Positions 52,276-63,132 of a DNA stretch of 64,000 nt are shown here, one piece after another. A program made the position numbers and the translations under genes. The notes below the pieces were generated by a model. The model worked only from the letters and a program-made list of their open reading frames with translations. It did not search any database and was not told the DNA's origin. How positions within the stretch are numbered: position 1 is the first letter of the stretch; each line of letters starts with the position of its first letter. This DNA is from Prorocentrum cordatum (Eukaryota > Sar > Dinophyceae > Prorocentrales > Prorocentraceae), in NCBI GenBank assembly GCA_963575745.1, contig CAUYUJ010022394.1, forward strand, positions 1 through 64,000. The letters run 5' to 3'.

Positions 52276-52960
52276 CCATGACCTATAACAACTTGCACAG
52301 CCGCGACCTCACGCTCTCACAGCTTGAGTCCGTCGCTTCTGCCATCGCCGCAGACTCGGCCGCTTCTTCGGTAGACCCCGCTAGGGCGGTGCTGGTCAGT
52401 CACGGTGACCTTCACTTTTCTCCGTTTTCTCCGTCTTCGCCATTCTGGCTTCATCTCCCCGTGCTGCTGGTGCTGGACGCGGCCGGCGCGCCCGTGCGCC
52501 AAGGGGGCGTCGCGTGCCGGGTGGCCTTGCTGGGCTTTCGTCTGCCGAGCCGACGCGCTCCGGCAAAGATGCTCATGCTATCGCTGCGCTGGACAGATTT
52601 TGGGTCAGCTGGCCATGTTGGGCGCTGAGTCAGCCCTCATCCCTACCGGCAGTGGCTGACACGCCCGAGGTTGTCTCGAACGGGCGGGGCGCACCAGCGA
52701 CCGCGCTGCTCACCAGCTTTGTCGTCGACGTCGTCCCCCACATGCAGCGTTACCGTAGGGTTTGTAGGCGCATCTTCGAGTCTGAAGTACCTGGACGTCC
52801 TGCGCGAGATCACGCAGCTGCTCTGCTGGACTGTTCGCCCAAGTCCCTTCCACGGAAGGTAGCTCGAGATGCTCTTTTTGTATTGTGTCGTGAGGGTGCA
52901 AAGATCGCTGGTGTATCCTTGCAGGTTTTTGCGTTGGCTCCGGCCAGCTGGCCAGAATGA
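52276..52960 (+). pseudogene. Decayed LINE-type EEP endonuclease remnant and linker
   Basis: NLHSRDLTLSQLESVASAIA (from 52,289) and VLVSHGDLHFSP (near 52,392-52,425) align by eye with the strand-helix-strand of endonuclease/exonuclease/phosphatase domains of non-LTR elements, where GDxN is expected. Here it reads GDLH, so a metal-site residue is lost. After a frame change, LDRFWVSWPCWALSQ (52,589-52,633) matches the (I/L)DRxWVS motif near the end of such domains. The following PHMQRYRRVCRRIFES (near 52,737-52,785) and, in a third frame, LKYLDVLREI resemble the linker before the reverse transcriptase. At least two frame changes. Confidence 0.55.
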
Positions 52961-53560
52961 TTGCGCGCGTCGCGTGGCGGAGCGATGTGAACCTAGCGCG
53001 GCGCCTCAGGGCCGAGCGCCAGACTGCCACAGACGTCTTGGACATTGAGCTTGGTCGGGTGCGTCGGCCTCCGACTTCCCAAAGGCGGTCGGACACCATC
53101 CGCAGCCAGCGCGCGGAGTGAGAATATGGGGGTGGAGCGGCAATTATTCGGCCCCCGCCTCTGGTTCGACATCAACTTGCGGCGTTAGAGCGGAAAGTGG
53201 GGGATGGTGCACAGGGCGGTGAGGACCCCCAAAGGCCCCGCAATCTGATGCTTAGGCAGAGAAGCGCAACTTCGGCATGGACGTGCTGGAGCTCGACGCA
53301 CGTAGCAGTGCCTGCCCGAACTCTCATGGCGCTCGCGGCAATGCGTCGATGGATTTTCTGCTGGGCGGCGCTGTTGCTGCCAGCGAATCTTAGCCCTTCC
53401 TCCGCTTCACGCTGTTCGTGGTGTCCAACGGATCGTTGCTCGCACCATCAAGAAGGTCCTCGCCCCTTATCCCTTGTGGAACACCTTCGTGGTGCTGTGG
53501 GTGCGCCCATGCCCTGTGTGTCGTGACGGGCGGTCGGTGGTTTGTCAGGACAGATAGCCA
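52961..53560 (+). other. Segment where a reverse-transcriptase core would be expected
   Basis: Only about 600 bp separate the linker from the C-terminal motif, too short for a full catalytic core. I find no YADD-type motif in any plus frame. Most likely internally deleted or unrecognisably decayed. Confidence 0.4.
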
Positions 53561-53905
53561 GATTGTGCGTTGCCCGAAGAAATGCCCCACATCTTGGTCT
53601 TTCGATTTCCTCAAGACGATCGCCAACGTGTGGAACGCGTCGCACAGGAAATGGCACTTGATGGGGAAGCTTCCATGCCGCTTCGGTTGCACTGGCCAGC
53701 ATGGTAGACTCTTCCAGACTACCTCGAGTGCCCAGTCCGGCGCGATCGCGTTGAGGCAACTGCAGTATTCGAGACCGTGCGCGGCGCTGAGCAGGGTTGG
53801 TTTGCTCGGACCGGCCATCGAGATCGACGAGGTGGTGTTCGACATTGCTATGTGCTACTGCGCCTACTCTGGTCGCGGGTGGCGATGGTGTCGGTTTCCA
53901 GAGCA
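53561..53905 (+). pseudogene. Reverse-transcriptase C-terminal Cys-His motif remnant
   Basis: FLKTIANVWNASHRKW followed by PCRFGC (53,673-53,690) in one frame, and DYLECPV (53,717-53,737) in another, reproduce the C-x3-C ... (H/D)YLxCP layout seen after reverse-transcriptase domains of dinoflagellate LINE-like elements. The first frame resumes as IEIDEVVFDIAMCYCAYS. A single frame change separates the two halves. The expected His is Asp here. Confidence 0.55.
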
Positions 53906-54940
53906 GCTCGTCGGAGGTTCAGGCTTGGTGCGCGGCGTCCTTGGCAATTCCCTTTGGGAAGTCGGCCCCCTGCGAAGCTCGACCGCAACGTGGAGCAGGC
54001 GCCGCGGACCACCCGCCCATGGACACGTTTGGCTTCTGCCTCTTCGGCGTCTTCGTTGGCGTCTTCTGCCGTGTCGTCGGCCTCCAGCGAGGCGAGTCGA
54101 GAATCTGTCGGCTGGGGCTTCAGGCGTTATCGGGCGGGCTCCTATGCCGCCTCATGGCTACCTTCGGTCTTCTGCGTGCTGGGTCGCAGGATGCGTGCTG
54201 GGTCGCAGGGTGCGTCGGCTACATCGCCAGCGTGCGACGCAACGACGCCTTCTCGTCGATGATCGCGCAACGGGGGCGGAGAAGTATCGGCCGGAGGGAT
54301 GCGCTGGCCCGCGACATTGACCCGCGAGCACGGGCCGACTCAGGTCTGCAGCATCATCGTTCCCAACGTGTTCTTGACCATCTTTGGTCTCGCCGCGAGC
54401 GGGACGGGGTCTTCGCGGCGCAGATGACAGCTCAGCAACGCCCGCGCCTCCTTGGGTGGCGACCAGGTCTTCCCCGACTGCGTCTACATGGGCGTGCTCC
54501 TTCTCTGAGGTGGTCTTCGAAGCTCGCGCCTCGCTCCAGGCCGCTCCTACGTCGCCCTCTTTGCCGGGGGGGTAGGAAGCGAAGCCGATGCGGACGTGGG
54601 TCCGCCTATTGATCCGCATGATGTTTCCAGCTCGTCCTTGTGGGCGTCGAGGGGCAGTGGGTCGCCCAGTGGGCTGGCCCACTCTCGCCAGCGGATGTCG
54701 ACCTACAGGCCATTGGAAATCGAGGGCCAGGCGGCTTGCGCGGAGAAGCAGCTGGCTGCATTGGGCTCCTCATATGGGGGCACCATGGCCTATGTGGACG
54801 TCGAGCACCTCCTGGATGATGGTGCTCCCGCGTCGTGGCCAGCTGCGTGCTCCAGCGCCCTTGCGCAATGGCCGCGCGCAAGTCTTGTATCCCAGGGCGC
54901 CCCCCTTCGCGTCGGTGGTGCGTCCCAGCTCTGAGTGATT
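53906..54940 (+). pseudogene. Decayed coding sequence downstream of the reverse-transcriptase tail
   Basis: Frames alternate between stops and protein-like stretches. The clearest is 54,545-54,934 (SYVALFAGGVGSEADADVGP ... EIEGQAACAEKQLAALGSS ... TMAYVDVEHLLDDGAPASW), ending at a TGA. No motif named; it may be the 3' part of the same element or a neighbouring gene. Confidence 0.3.
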
Positions 54941-55456
54941 TCGTTCGTGGGGGGGCGCAGGCGGTGGGCCCGGCGGATGTCGTGCGGCTGACGCGGCCGC
55001 AGCCGCTTGGCGACCCCTCAGGCGATGGCGGGTTCGAGACCTATCTCTCTTCACATTGGGTTCCGTGTTCATGCTGGGCGAACGCTCGCTGACCTGCACC
55101 GCGATGGTGAAGATGTCGGCGCTGTGCAAGACCCTGATCGCGCTTGTGATGCCCCTCCTGGTCAGAAGGCCAAATCCTGGGGGTGGCCTCCCAGGTTGGT
55201 CGTCGCCGCAATCAGCGTCGCCATGTCTTTTGCTGGACGTTGGCGTCAGTGCGCTAAATCTTGGGGCTGGTTTGCCAGGTTCGGAATCGCTGTTTTGCGT
55301 CGCGCAGCTTGAGGACACCAAGGGTGTTCAATAACTGGGAGCTCATCATGTGCTCCCTGCGGCCTCTCCCGCATACGATTTGTGTTCCTTTTTGTGATAA
55401 CCCTTCCTGACGCCGAGGAAGGTGGTGGATTCTGCGCCGCCGAGCCTGTCTAACCT
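54941..55456. other. Unique sequence with a short imperfect duplication
   Basis: AAATCCTGGGGGTGGCCTCC (55,162) and AAATCTTGGGGCTGGTTTGC (55,256) head two imperfect repeats about 94 bp apart. No gene assured. Confidence 0.45.
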
Positions 55457-55807
55457 GACTTCGAACCTATACTTGGTGGTGTCGAGGACCACCTGCTGTA
55501 CGACCAATTCCCAATGCTCAACGGCGGCTCTCCAAGCAGTGCGATGCGAGGTCCTGGGCCGGCACTCGGTGACGAGCAGGCGGTCGAGCCGTTCCTGGGG
55601 GGCCCTGAGTTTATAGCGGAGCAGGGGCACACCCACGTGAACAATACTGATGGCACGTCCTCGAGCGACGCTGGCTGCGGTTCGCTGAACGCCGATGCCC
55701 CCCCGGACTGCGTCCACCACGGCGACTCCATGTTCGCCCTCGGCTTCTTCGGGGAGGGCGTGAGCGCCCCCGCGTCTGCGGGTGCGGCCAGCGGCGGTCG
55801 GGCGTAA
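55457..55807 (+). CDS. Tentative coding fragment, strand uncertain
   Basis: After a TAA the plus frame reads PDFEPILGGVEDHLLYDQFP, then EFIAEQGHTHVNNTDGTSSS and GDSMFALGFFGEGV and stops at TAA, about 116 codons. The minus frame over the same bases (RLDRLLVTECRPRTSHRTAW, then QQVVLDTTKYRFEVRLDRLG) is equally protein-like. One of the two may be an exon; sequence alone does not decide. Confidence 0.3.
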   Translation, partial: DFEPILGGVEDHLLYDQFPMLNGGSPSSAMRGPGPALGDEQAVEPFLGGPEFIAEQGHTHVNNTDGTSSSDAGCGSLNADAPPDCVHHGDSMFALGFFGEGVSAPASAGAASGGRA

Positions 55808-55842
55808 GGTGAAGACCCGCGCCCTTCGCACGCTGGGCTCCT

Positions 55843-56032
55843 CCCCCTCTTCCTCCTCGTCCTCCTCTCCTCCTCCTCCTCCTCCTCCTCTTCCTCCTCC
55901 TCCTCCTCTTCCTCCTCCTCCTCCTCCTCCCTCCTCTTCCTCTTCCCTCTCCGACCTCCTCCTCCTCCTCCTCGTCCTCCTCCTCCTCCTCCTCCTCCTC
56001 GTTCTCTTTCTCATCGTTTTGCCTCCCCTCCT
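55843..56032 (+). repeat. (TCC)n array
   Basis: TCC array with TTC and GTC interruptions. Confidence 0.96.
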
Positions 56033-58857
56033 CCTCGTACCCCTCCTCGCTCGCACCTCTCTGCTGGAAAGGCCGTCGTGTCTGGCGTGAAAAATATGAT
56101 ACAAATAAGAAGAATATGTATTGGAATGATGAGATGGATGATTGCAGTCGTGGGAAGGAAGAGGAGTCCTCGGTCGGCGCGCGCGTCTCAGTTGTGCCGC
56201 CCGCGGCGCTGCAGAAACGGCCTCGCCTTTGCGGGAGCAGACGGGTTGACCTTTCTTCTTGGGCGGAAGGCCGGCGGAGGGCTGGCGGACCCCGGTGGAA
56301 GCAGAAGGTGGCGTCTTTTGATCCATTGTCGTAAGTCTTTTAGGTGCCAGGCCTGATCGCGTTCCCTGGGGGAATTTTTGAGCATTTATTCTGCATCGCC
56401 GTTTCGAACGGTAGGCGTCTTGCAGGCTTAACGCTCGGCCTTCAGAGTGACTCAGAAGGGGCAGTGCGCTGAAAAGAAGGAAGCAGAAGTGCCCCCCCCT
56501 CAGATATGTCGTTTTCTTTATGGTTTCAGCGCTTCCGGAGCCGCATCTGCCACGTTTAGGCGGCCGACCCGCGGCAGCAGGGCTGGCAGAGACGCGCGGT
56601 CGCCCTTTTTCGCGACAGGCCCTGGCGTTCGGCGCAGCTGCGCCCGCGACGCCGGCTGGCCCGCCGGCAGATGAGCACGCCGCCCAGACGTCGGGCCGCA
56701 CGCGTCACGAAGTTTTTCAGGTTGCGTGACCGGAAACTGGAACATATACATTACCAGTGGCGGGCTGTTTTTGAGTCTCCGGACTTTTTGAGGGTCGGGG
56801 ACAACGTCGGGGTGGTGTGGTGTTTTTTTTCCCCCTTTTCCCAGGGCATCAAAGAAACGTGTATACACCAGGATCCAGTATACACCTGGACCGCTTTCCT
56901 GTGCGAGTTTCAGTGCGGGGCCAGAAAAAGCGTCGGTGTATAGAGTGCGGCTCCTTACGTGAACGCAGCGCGGCGGCGAAGATGGGAGCAGCTTGCCTTC
57001 GCACCGTCTGCAACGGGTGGTGCACGCAATCTCTCGCGAGACAGCCCGTCGACGTGGCTCGACGCTTCGGTTCCGCTCGCGTGCACGCCGTTTGAGGCAG
57101 TTCGGTGGCTTTACGTTTGCGTCGCCGAGTTTGTCGTCGCGCTTCTGTGTTTGTTCCGCCTCCCCTCCCCTCCGAAATTGCGCCACCAAGAAGGCATCTG
57201 TCGCGTTTGGGCTACGGAGGGCCGCCACAGGGGGGTTTGAGCTCGCGGAGGGGAAGGGGCCGTTGGAGCGGCCCCACATTTCTCCTGCTCGTTTGTCTTC
57301 GCTCGTGCGAGCGCTCTTTCATTCGTGCATCTGCCGTTCCTACTCGTGGTCGTACTGCTTTCCCACGCCTTTTTTCCCCCCTCCCGCCCTGTCGTGCTGC
57401 ATGCCGTCCTGGCCCGCCGCGGCCAGAGGCCTGGCAGGGCTCGTCGGTGCAGAGGATGGCACGAAGCCGGTGCCCTGCAGGCGCGCAGAGCCGGCCCTCG
57501 TGACGGGGCACCTCTCGGCGGGCAGCACGCTACGGAGGTGGGACACTAACCCTCTGGCAGCAGGCTCGAAGCCGCCCGCGTCGCGCGTCGCGCGTCGCTC
57601 GCGGTCTGGGCCAGAGCGGTCGCCCTGCTGCAGGGTGGGGGGGGGTCTGGCGGCGCGAGGGCGCGTGGATGGTCGCGCGTCGCGCATCGCGGGGCGCGCG
57701 GCGCGGCATCGGGCGAGACTAGAATCCCCAGCCTCTCCTCTCGCTTTCCTCCCTTGTCGCCGCCTTCCCCTTGCCTTCCTGGCCTTCCTCTGTCTTTGCT
57801 TTCCTTCGAAGCAATTGGTGCATGATATTAGGTTCAGCATTTTTCAGAGGGCACGCAGACGCGCCGATCTGCATGCTGCCGCGCACGTCCATGGCCTGCC
57901 CGCAGCCTGCGACTCCGACCGACCGAGAACTCCCAACCTCTCCGGCTCAGGGCCCCTCGCGGCAGAATCTGCGACTGCGCGCGCTCCCCTCCCGCGGGGC
58001 GCGGCGTCCGCAGAGGGCCGCGGGATGGCGCGGGCGCGGGCGGCCGGCAGACGGAGAGGCAGGCTGGGTCGGACGCTGCGTAATAGGGCGGCGATGACCT
58101 CGGGGCGAAGCAGGCTGCGCGCCTGGTGCACCCCCAGGGGCCCCCTAAAGGTTCTCTTTTTCTGCCGCGTTTTGCGGGCTGGGTCGGTCTTGGACGGCCC
58201 TGGGGCCCGAAACTGTGCGAAAACGCCCGGTGTGCAAAATTGCAGCGCCCGGCTGTCAAAGGTCTTTTCCTAACGCTGCCCCGCGGTTTTCGGGCCACTC
58301 CTCGGCTCGCGGGCGGCCGTCCGGGGGGCGATCCGGGCACCCCCAGAACGCCCTCGGCGAGGCGCCGCTGCTGGAGGCCCCCCGAGGCTGGAGCGCCGCC
58401 GAGTGCCGACGAAAGCGCCCGAAAACCTGGAGCCTCGATTCCCATCCCAACGTTTCCCGAAGCCTCGAGACCCGAGAGCCTGGAGCCTCGAGCGCGCCCG
58501 GCGGCGCGCCCCCCTCCCCCGCCCCACCCCAAAACGTTCGCCCCCCAGGTGGCCCGGCCCCCGCGGGCCGCTCGCGGCGCCGCGTTCTGGCCAGGACACG
58601 TCGGAGCGAGTCCAGCTGAGGCGGCCAGGAGCCCCACTCGTAGCGCCCTCTGGTGGTCCCCCCCCTCGTGGCGCCCCGTCGTGGCGCCTCACTGCGGCGC
58701 CCCATCGTGGCTCCTCATCGTGAGGCGGCTGCGGCCGTTCGGGGGGTCTTTTCCCGCACGCTCCGTCCTCGGGGCGCGCTCCTGGCGCTCGCGGCTGCCC
58801 TCTGGACGAGGAGCGAGGAGCGTGGAGGGAGGAGCGAGCAACGAAGGAGACGAAGAC
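56033..58857. other. 2.8-kb GC-rich sequence, no gene recognised
   Basis: Long open frames on both strands follow base composition, with Ala, Arg, Pro and Gly dominating. Small local repeats are GCCTCGAG-type (58,425-58,500) and a 14-bp TCGTGGCGCCCC-like run (58,635-58,725). No motif seen on either strand. Confidence 0.5.
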
Positions 58858-58967
58858 CGAGGAGGAGGAGGAGGGAGGAGGATGAGGAGGATGATGAGGA
58901 GGAGGAGAGGAGGAGGAGGAGGAGGAGGAGGAGGGGAGGAGGAGGAGGAGGAGGAGGAGGAGGAGGA
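58858..58967 (+). repeat. (GGA)n array ending at assembly gap
   Basis: GGA array that stops at the N run, so its true length is unknown. Confidence 0.95.
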
Positions 58968-59067
58968 NNNNNNNNNNNNNNNNNNNNNNNNNNNNNNNNN
59001 NNNNNNNNNNNNNNNNNNNNNNNNNNNNNNNNNNNNNNNNNNNNNNNNNNNNNNNNNNNNNNNNNNN
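58968..59067. other. Assembly gap, 100 N
   Basis: Exactly 100 N, a placeholder size. The gap sits at the edge of a GGA array, the likely cause of the break. Confidence 0.99.
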
Positions 59068-59343
59068 CCCGAGGTCGCCGCGCGGCCCGCCAGAGCCGCG
59101 CGGCGAGGTCGCCGGGGACTCCGAGGTCGCCGCGCGGCCCGTCACCGCACGGCCTTTTCGGGCCAGTGGCCAGACGACGAGTTTTTGGGCGCCCCGAGCT
59201 TCCCTGCCCTGCCCTCGCGCGGGAGGGGTCGGCGGAGCACCCCCCCCTTGTCGAGCCTGGCCCGTCGTCCTCTGGGCCTGCGGTCTGGCACGCGCGCTCC
59301 AGGGCGAGAGGCGCCCTTGTCCTCGAGGCGTCGAGGTGTGGAG

Positions 59344-59375
<32 letters not shown>

Positions 59376-59442
59376 TTTTTTTTTTTTTTTTTTGTTTTTT
59401 TTTGTTTTTTGTTTTATATATATATATATATATTTTTTTTTT

Positions 59443-59476
<34 letters not shown>

Positions 59477-59490
59477 GCGGAGATAGAGCG
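59068..59490. repeat. GC-rich duplication, then CT/T/TA/T/CT simple repeats
   Basis: A CGAGGTCGCCGCGCGGCCCG repeat occurs at 59,070 and 59,122. From 59,343 there is a nearly symmetric series: CT tract, T tract, TA tract (59,414-59,431), T tract, CT tract (to 59,473). Confidence 0.85.
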
Positions 59491-60206
59491 GCCTAAGGTT
59501 CAGTCGGGCGTGCCCCTCTACAGGAGGAGTACTCAAAAGTGGTCAACGAATAGTCTGGGGACTATTTTCTTTTTGGTATTTTTGGACCATCTGGGGGTAT
59601 TTTTTGACTATTTTTCCCTACCTTGGCTCTGCCTAGAAGGGTTCTTACCCTCTGTGCTTAAAGGGCCAGGCAGTGCAAAGCGCCCCGGGCGGTTCCCCCA
59701 GCATCCGCCCCGTGGTTCCCCTGGTTACGTCCCCTTAGCTTGGCGTTGCTTATCTCATCTTGGCGTTGCTTATCTCATCTTAGCTTAGCTTATTTCATCT
59801 TAGCTTCGCTTAGCTTCATCTTAGCTCAGGTTTGTCTTGGCTTAGCTTACCTCCATCTTAGCTTCGCTGAGCTTTAGCATACCATAGCACATCATAGCAT
59901 AGCCTAGCGTAGCATAGCATAGCATAGCATATCATAGCATATCATATCATATCATATCATATCATAACACAGCATAGCATAGCTGAGCATAGCACAGCGC
60001 ATCATGACATATCATATCTTAGCTTAGCATATCATCGCATAGCATAGCGCAGCATAGCATGGCATACCATGGCATATCATAGCATATCATAACAACTAAT
60101 TCTGCTTTCCTAGGGGCTCCAACTTCTAGGTAGGGTCGCACTGGGGTAATTATGTTTTCGTCCAAAATCCACCTGTAGGAGGACAGGCCCGACTTGAGCC
60201 TAAGGC
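59491..60206. mobile_element. TIR element, long copy with internal pentanucleotide array
   Basis: Left end CCTAAGGTTCAGTCGGGCG, TGCCCCTCTACAGGAGG; right end in reverse CCTTAGGCTCAAGTCGGGCC, TGTCCTCCTACAGGTGG. These form a terminal inverted repeat of nearly 40 bp and match the ends of the compact copy at 9,001-9,186. The interior holds T-rich unique sequence and a long TTAGC/ATAGC/ATATC array. No transposase frame. Confidence 0.68.
59737..60096. repeat. Pentanucleotide array (TTAGC/ATAGC/ATATC)
   Basis: Successive 5-bp units: CTTAG-type at the left, ATAGC in the middle, ATATC with CATGG variants at the right. A gradual change of unit shows stepwise mutation and expansion inside the TIR element. 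Confidence 0.93.
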
Positions 60207-60589
60207 CCGCAGAAGCCGGCGGCAGCGAAGCGGGGGCCGGCTGCGCCGGCGGAAGCCGCCAGAAGCAGAGCCTGTTCGGCGGTTCGACGGCGGGGGGTCC
60301 CGAGGGGTGGGTTCCTGAGGAGAGGGAGGGATCCCAGGGTGGCTCTACGCTGTCTGAGCCGCCTCGCCCTCGGGGCCCCATCCCTCGGGACTCCAGGTTC
60401 GCGCCACCGATCTGTCCCCCTACGCGAGTCTCTGTCGCTGGGCTCGTGGCTCACGGAGCGGGCCCTTGGCATGCAGCAGCCCCGCCCCAGTCCGGCTCCA
60501 GCGGCCTCCTGAGCTGAAGGGCTTCGCCTCCTGCCGCTGGCCGGCCCCTCCGATGTGCCCGCGGCTTCAGGGCAGTCGAGCTGGAGCAG
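60207..60589. other. GC-rich sequence, no gene recognised
   Basis: GCCGGCGG-type local repeats at 60,215-60,265; no convincing frame. Confidence 0.5.
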
Positions 60590-60870
60590 TTTGTGGCCCT
60601 TCTTGGTCTCATCCTCAGGCTTTCTCGGGCAATCTCGGAGCCATCATGTGGTCATCCTGTGTCCTCGTGGGGGACGTGATGCGGCCTCTTGAGCGATCTC
60701 GGGCAGCATGGACCATCTTGGGGCCTTCTTGAGCCATCTTTGGGCTTTAGGGATATCCTGGGGCCGTCTGGGAGCCCCGGTGAGCCATCTTGAGCGCGTG
60801 ACGGGACTTCTGGGGGCCACCTTGGGACCGTTCTTGACAATTCTGGGACCATGTTGGGGCTGCCAGGGGC
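60590..60870 (+). repeat. TCTTGGG-type array, plus orientation, diverged
   Basis: Units such as CATCTTGGGGC and CATCTTGAGC of 10-12 bp, less regular than the other arrays. Confidence 0.75.
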
Positions 60871-61407
60871 CGTTTGCGAGCCGTCTCGGGGTGTCTGCGC
60901 GAGCAGAGCACGCGACAGACAACGGACCCTGCGCACCGAGAAGCTTTCAGAGGCCTCCTGCTCTTCGGAAGACGCTCGTGGAGCCCACGTTGGAGGCCCT
61001 GGGAGGCCCTCGGAGGCCCCAGGCGGCCAGCGGCTGAGGAGACGCGGGCAGGGAGGCGCCCCCCCCCCCCCCGCGCGTCTCCTCTGGGGCCCTGCGGGGG
61101 TCGTGCGCCCAGCAGCAGTTTGCGCCATCCAGCCGAGCTGCCCGAGCTGGCGCCTGGAGCGGAGTCCCATCACATCTCATCGAGTGTCCAGCTCCCGGGG
61201 CCACAATTTCCAGAGGCGCACCAGGATTTAGTTCTGAGCACGCTGGTGGAAGGGCGTCAGCATGGACTTGACGACCATGTGCCCTTTTGGCTTCAGGGTC
61301 CGTCGGGGTCGGTCGGGGACGGGGGCGCCCACGGGGGCGGGGGTGTGTAGGTTCAGGCGGAGGGAGCACGGTCAGGGGGGACGCTGACACGCCTCTTCTG
61401 GGGCCCG

Positions 61408-61410
<3 letters not shown>
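60871..61410. other. GC-rich sequence, no gene recognised
   Basis: GGGGTCGGTCGGGGACGGGG-like run near 61,305-61,345. No motif on either strand. Confidence 0.5.

Positions 61411-61446
<36 letters not shown>
61411..61446. repeat. (GT)n microsatellite
   Basis: About 17 GT dinucleotides. Confidence 0.95.
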
Positions 61447-61449
<3 letters not shown>

Positions 61450-61550
61450 GCGCGATCGTTCCGCAGCAATCATTCCCGCCACGTTGGACCCCAGCGCGGG
61501 CGCCCAGACAGCGACGCCGAGTAATCTAGGTGGGTTGCCGTCCAGGCACT

Positions 61551-61620
61551 GCAGTCGATGCGGTGCAATCCACGCGGAGCAGTCTGGGCGTTGCAGTCTA
61601 TGCGGTGCAGTCTATGCAGT
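61551..61620. repeat. 14-bp tandem repeat, five units
   Basis: Five exact-length units resembling GCAGTCTATGCGGT. The same 14-bp family recurs at 63,251-63,292. Confidence 0.93.
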
Positions 61621-61769
61621 GCGATTACGTCTGAAGAACTTGGAGTCACCAGCTCCAGTGGTCCAGCAAACATCCAACCCATCCGCCCGTTCATTCTGTG
61701 CAAAAGTCATCTGGCGCACTGACACGAGGATCCTTTTCATGCAGACCTAGGATTCGGGCGGGCGAGTGA

Positions 61770-62625
61770 TGATTGTGGCGACGACATCGGCGACGACATC
61801 GATGATGGTGATGCTGGTGGCGATGATGGCCAGGGCGACGACAACGACGATGACGATGACGATGATGATGACGACGGTGGTGATGATGACGAAGACGCTG
61901 GTGACGGTGCTGAAGATGATGATGCTGCTGCTGACGATGACGATGATTATGCTGCTGCTGATGATGTTGTTGTTGATGATGATGATGATGATGATGATGA
62001 GGGCGGTGATGATGATGATGACGATGCTTACTGTGATGCTGATGGTTATGGTGGTGATGATGATGGTGGAAATTCGGCTGATGCTGTTGCTGATAATGAT
62101 GGTGGTGATGATGGTTCTGGTGATGATGATGATGATGATGATGGTGCTGCTGATGATGATGATGGTAATGATGGTGATGGTGATGCTGCTGATGCTGCTG
62201 CTGATGATGCTGGTGATGATGATGATTGAGGCGACGGTGATGGTGACGATGACAGTAATGAGGATGATACTGACGATGATGATGATGAATATGCTGATGC
62301 TGTTGAGGATCATGATGTTGACGGCGATGACGATGATGATGATACTGATGGTGCTGATCATGATGCTGAGGATGATTATGATGATGCTGATGATGATGAG
62401 GATGCTGATGATGCTAATGATGCTGATGCTATTTGTGGTAATGACGACGAAGATGACGATGATGATGTCGATGACGATGATTATGATGATGGTGGTGGTG
62501 ATGATGATGCTGATGGTGCTGATGATTATGATGATGTTGCTGCTGATGATGGTGATGATGATGCTGATGATGATGCTGATGCTGCTGATCATGCTGGTGA
62601 CGACGGTGATGATGATGACGATGCT

Positions 62626-62656
<31 letters not shown>

Positions 62657-62762
62657 ATGATGATTCGGATGATGCTGCTGTTGATGGTGCTGCTGACGAT
62701 GATGATGATGATGATGATGACGCTGGGGAAGTTGATGAGGATGCTACTGATGAGGATGAAGA
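61770..62762 (+). repeat. (GAT)n array, 1 kb
   Basis: GAT with GCT, GAC, GGT and GTT variants; trinucleotide phase mostly kept. It reads as Asp/Ala-rich in one frame and Met/Leu-rich in another, a composition effect. Confidence 0.97.
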
Positions 62763-63132
62763 AGGACAGCGCGCGCAGCAATAGTGGCATGTTTGCGTGA
62801 AACTTTGATTTCCATATGTTTGTGAACACCTGCATCTTGAAATGCTTAGGAGACCAATGGTTTTGCAATGGTTTCGACATGCGCGCACGGGCACGCGCGC
62901 TCGTGTCGTGCTTGGTTTAACTTGGCGGAGTTGGCGGGTGCGCGATGACCGTTGGATGATTTCGACTTGCGCGCGCGCGCTTGCGGCCCGCTTGGTCTGC
63001 TTGGACATGATGGCAATCAGCCCGGATGCATTGAGCATGGGATCCAATCGAGTGGCTCGCATAGTGTTCCTTGACAGGGATGAGAGTGGGCGAAGCTAGA
63101 AGGGGACTGGTTAAGATGGTACGGGCTCATGT
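62763..63132. other. Unique sequence with alternating CG tract
   Basis: GACATGCGCGCACGGGCACG and GCGCGCGCGCTTGCGG runs; 62,845-62,900 (CTTAGGAGACCAATGGTTTT) resembles the AT-rich bodies near 43,090. No gene recognised. Confidence 0.5.
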
